From contig NC_066326.1 in assembly GCF_022539315.1 (NCBI RefSeq), positions 11,610,601 to 11,674,600 of the forward strand: a stretch of 64,000 bases of DNA, written 5' to 3'. Of the stretch, positions 61,020 through 64,000 are shown piece by piece (position 1 is the stretch's first letter; the number at the start of each line of letters is the position of its first letter). Position numbers and translations under genes: made by a program. A model generated the notes under the pieces. It was given only the letters and a program-made list of their open reading frames with translations. It ran no database searches and had not been told where the DNA came from. The DNA comes from Serinus canaria (lineage: Eukaryota > Chordata > Aves > Passeriformes > Fringillidae).

Positions 61020-63500
61020 TCAGGAATGGCCATCGTTCCTCATTATTCTTCTCAGAGGAAAGAAAAACAGTGTTAAGCCATGGCATCTCTCCTGGGCTCC
61101 AGCACCCTTTCCCCATGATGCCAGATGGGGGCAGGGCAGAAAATCTCTCCTGTGTCAGGGCAGGAACAACTGTCTGTGAGTCCCTGAGATAAGGGAAGAG
61201 GAAAGGAGGGATAGGATGGGGTGGAGTGGGAGCAGTACCAGCAGGGAGCAGAGCTAGAGGGGAAAAGTGACATACTAAAACAGGGTGCCTGGGGAGAAAT
61301 GTGGATGGGGAAGGCAGGGCTTCCCTAGGGCTTGGGCTCCCTCCTCTCCAGCCAGCCTGACCCTTGCCTACATCCATTGGGACTTAGAGCCAGCACTGAC
61401 CAAGGAGGCCAGCCTAGCTGCACAAAGCATCTTCCCTGAGTACCCACAGGCCACAAGCAAGGGCCATCATCTCTTGGGCAGAGAGGACAGACTCACACAG
61501 AGGCTTCTGCTTGTGCTGTACTACAAGCATCTGGAGCTGTCACACCTGAGGCTTCTCCCTGCCCAGTCTCTATTCAGGACCAGGAGACACCTGCCACTCA
61601 CCCAGGGAGCTCACTCTTACACAGCCCTCTCCCTCCAAACTAAACACCTTTGGGAAGAAGCCGGGCAGGTGGACAATACACAAGATCAGCTGAACAAGAC
61701 CTGGCTGAGGAAGGAAGGAAACCACTTACTCTGAGTCTGGTGACAGCTCTGAAATGCTGTGGGAGGTGGCAGAATGAGGTGTTGAGGGACACACTGCAGA
61801 GGGCGTTGAGGTCTGCATGGCAGAGGGGGTGGCGGTGGTCTGGGGGCCTGAAGGTGTGCTGGAAGATTGCACCGAGGACAGGACGGAGGAGTTAAAAGAA
61901 GCAAGGATGGAAGAAAGGATATCTAACTGTTCAGTGGAAGGATGTCGGCTGGGAATGGCCTCCAGGTTCTCCCTAGAATGCTGTCTCCTTGACAGCAGTT
62001 CCAGGCTTTCCCTAGACAGCTGCCTCCGAGAGAGACTCCCCAGGTTGTCCTGCGAGGGCTGCCTGCTAGGCACTGTGTCCAGAGGCTCTCTGGAATTAGA
62101 TCTTCTGGACAAAAAGTCCAGCTGCTCCCTTGAAGCTTGTCTAGCTGATGCTAGCAGATCCCTTGAAGGCTGTTTTCTAGAAAGCAAATCCAATTGCTCT
62201 CGAGAAGTATCCCGACTTGGCAACATGTCTATTTGGTCTCTGGACACTTGCCTACTTGGCAATGTGTGTAGCCACTCTCTAGAGACTTCTCTTACTGGCC
62301 CACAGTCTAGCTGCTCTCTTGACCCAAATCTGCAGGGTAAAGTGTCAAGGCAGTCTCTGGAGCCCTGCCTCCGGGGCAGCGTGTTCCCATGATCTCTCTG
62401 ACTGGGCCTAGCAGCAAGTAGATCCAAGTTCTCCCTAGATGCATGTCTGCTTGGGATACTTTCCAGGTGTTCGGTAGATCCATGCCTGCTGGGGATAGTG
62501 TCCAGCTCCTCTCTGGACCCATGCCGACTGGGCACAGCTTCCAAGCACTCTCCTGAGTTGTGCCTGCTCAGCTGCTCCCGGGACATCTGTCTCCTCATCA
62601 GCATGTCAAGCTGCTCCCGGGATGAGTATCGGCTGGCTGGCTGTGACAGACTGCCAGCCCCAGAGTAGATCCTGCCATAGGAGGCAGCAGGGACAGCCCG
62701 GTGACCCAGCGTAGACGTCTTGTACCACGTCAGTTCGTTGGTCATCCTGCCCACGGATGGCAAGCCCTGGAGAGTGGGAGGGTACTGGAGGCGGTTCTTC
62801 AAAATCCCTGCACCGGACAGAAAGAGAAGTCAAATATTTGCACAACAGCAAGAAGAGCAGGAAAACCAGGGAGACACCTCCCCAATGGCATGGCCACACA
62901 GATCTGATTCTGAGCTCTCAGCATCATGTCAACCTGAGACAGGCAAGGCCACCCTTGCCCGCTTGCTCCAGATTGTTACCTTTTCTCTGCCGTTGGGTCT
63001 GGGTGAGGGAGTTCTCATCCCCACTGGTCAAAGCCAGGTCTGGCTGATTATTGTTGGCTGCATCCTTATTGATGTCAAATCCCAGCTTCCGCTCAGAGCC
63101 CCACTTCTGCAAGGAGCAGGGGTGAACCTCACACTCGCCCAGAGCTGGCCAATACGACATGAGGTCATTGCCATCCACATCTGATGAAGGACACAGCAAA
63201 TCAGGCCCCAGAGAAGAGGGAGAGAATAGTTCCATGAGCAGCAATCGAGCCATCACAAGACATGCACAGCCTGACCCCCCAGGGAGCTGAGCTCATTCTT
63301 TTCCCTGCCAGAGCCCCGGGCCTTGCCTTTGGGAGTGGTGTTGGCAGGGTTAGTGAGGAGGCGTTCACTGTGTGCTGCCCGCTTGAGCTGGCGCTGGAAG
63401 CGGCCCCGCAGGCGAACGTTCTCCTCGCTCTCTGAGGACGGGATGGAGAGGCTGCGCTCTTCATCCAGAGACAGGTCACTGTCCGAGTCCGAGTCCTGGT
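61020..63500 (-). CDS. CELSR3: Cadherin EGF LAG seven-pass G-type receptor 3, C-terminal tail (5' part outside window)
   Basis: CELSR3 is the flamingo-type adhesion GPCR that guides axon tracts and acts in planar polarity. Only the cytoplasmic tail is present. Exons: 63327-63500 (DSDSDLSLDEERSLSIPSSE, then RGRFQRQLKRAAHSERLL), 62980-63180 (DVDGNDLMSYWPALGECE, KWGSERKLGFDINKDAANNN), 61730-62807 (KNRLQYPPTLQG, ATLGHRAVPAASYGRI-type block read here as STLGHRAVPAASYGRIYSGA, then a long Ser/Arg repeat, then ILASFNSSVLSSVQSSSTP and SATSHSISELSPDSE), and 61020-61050 (RIMRNDGHS, stop at 61020-61022). Human ends SPDSEVPRSEGHS, so the last splice restores the conserved GHS end. Phases agree at all three junctions. 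The extracellular cadherins, EGF/LamG units and 7TM lie right of base 64,000. Confidence 0.96.
61909..62631 (-). repeat. CELSR3: 19-copy 13-residue repeat in the CELSR3 tail
   Basis: Within exon 61730-62807, 241 residues divide into 19 consecutive units; 17 are exactly 13 residues, one is 9 and one is 11. The consensus is R-[HQ]-x-S-R-[ED]-x-L-[DE]-x-[LIV]-[PS]-[SR], for example RHGSREELDTIPS, RQVSRDQIDMLPS, RQHSRENLEAIPS. The DNA copies have diverged, so this is an old protein-level repeat rather than a recent minisatellite. Most units carry R-x-x-S, a basophilic-kinase consensus. Human has recognisable but fewer and more degenerate units. Confidence 0.95.
63181..63326 (-). other. CELSR3: CELSR3 GC-AG intron
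   Basis: The donor after exon 63327-63500 reads AAAG/GCAAGG on the minus strand (GC at 63326-63325), and the acceptor is CATCAG/ATG at 63181. Joining them gives ...TTPK-DVDGNDL, matching human ...THPK-DVDGNDL in phase 1. No GT donor nearby keeps that protein. This is a non-canonical U2 intron of 146 bp. Confidence 0.8.
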
Positions 63501-64000
63501 CTGTAGGAACATGGTGTGTTGGGGAGACATTTGGAATGAAGGTGAGAGAGGTTCCTGCTGATAGCACCAGGAAGGCAGAACCACCAGGCTGACCCCACTC
63601 ATGAGTTGCCCCTGCCCTTTGTTGCCCCTCCCTCAAGCAGCAGCCTGTGCCAGCTCCCAAGGCCCTATCACCAGGTACCTGTGAGAAGAGCCCAGCTCCA
63701 TCTCATTGCACCTTCCTGTAAGGCAGCTGCAAATAGCACTAAGATCCTCTCTGCCTCCTCTTTCAGGCTGAGTAAAGCCCCATCCCTTAGCCTTTGCTTG
63801 CCTTTCCTACACACCAGCCCCACGTGGTCTAGCTCCAGTGAGTCAAATGTCTGTGCTGTACTGGAGAGCCCAGTGTCCCCAGAGATCCCACAACAGCCAT
63901 GTCCCCTCTGTTGCCTCCCCCATTTCTACCCCCTTGGGGACTGGCTATGTCCTTTGCCATGTGTCCAGGAGAGGCTGTGCTAAATGACACAATGGCTGCC
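63501..64000 (-). other. CELSR3: CELSR3 intron, no exon seen
   Basis: From the acceptor at 63501 (CTACAG on the minus strand) to the window end I find no exon matching the expected preceding tail sequence of CELSR3. The next 5' exon is beyond base 64,000. Confidence 0.6.

Noticed and set aside
61726..61735. Reading CELSR3 as ending at the in-frame TAA right after SELSPDSE.
   Set aside because: That TAA lies in a strong GTAAGT donor; splicing to 61050 restores the conserved C-terminal GHS seen in human.

Overview
The window is vertebrate nuclear DNA and most likely comes from a bird. It carries the 3p21.31-type synteny block COL7A1 - UQCRC1 - SLC26A6 - CELSR3, with all four genes on the minus strand in the same order as in mammals. 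The compact introns (many under 200 bp), the GC-rich gene bodies with CpG-island promoters, and a UQCRC1 protein that reads closer to chicken than to mammalian UQCRC1 (judged from memory) point to a bird. The species cannot be named from the sequence.

Layout, left to right. (1) 1-26,856: COL7A1, the collagen VII alpha-1 chain of anchoring fibrils. I can place 115 coding exons; only the C-terminal end of NC2, including the expected Kunitz domain, lies beyond base 1. The order from the 5' end is signal peptide, vWA1, nine fibronectin III repeats, vWA2, a Cys segment, a triple helix split by a hinge, and NC2. The joined NC1 exons give 1,249 codons, close to the human length. The promoter sits in a CpG island at about 26.9-27.85 kb. 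(2) 27.85-40.4 kb: about 12.5 kb with no gene I can support. It holds a long (ATCC)n microsatellite, two orphan CpG-dense patches, one promoter-like site and a perfect 22-bp hairpin. (3) 40,435-49,320: UQCRC1, 13 exons, 481 codons, with NRF-1 and ETS sites at its promoter. (4) 50,440-56,765: SLC26A6, 19 coding exons (713 codons) plus a non-coding first exon with a TATA-like box. (5) 58,785-64,000: the 3' end of CELSR3, with four exons in the window covering the cytoplasmic tail and a 2.2-kb 3' UTR.

The four genes do not form one pathway. They are a secreted basement-membrane collagen, a complex III core subunit, an anion exchanger and an adhesion GPCR/cadherin, kept together by ancient synteny.

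I see no mobile system, CRISPR, viral insert or undescribed operon-like system; this is ordinary vertebrate genome. The best leads are local: a 19-copy 13-residue repeat in the CELSR3 tail, a perfect 22-bp inverted repeat downstream of UQCRC1, a duplicated splice-acceptor fragment inside UQCRC1, a GC-AG intron in CELSR3, and the loss of one NC2 cysteine in COL7A1. Exon borders were read by hand from splice consensus, phase and remembered human protein sequence, so a border may be off by a few bases.
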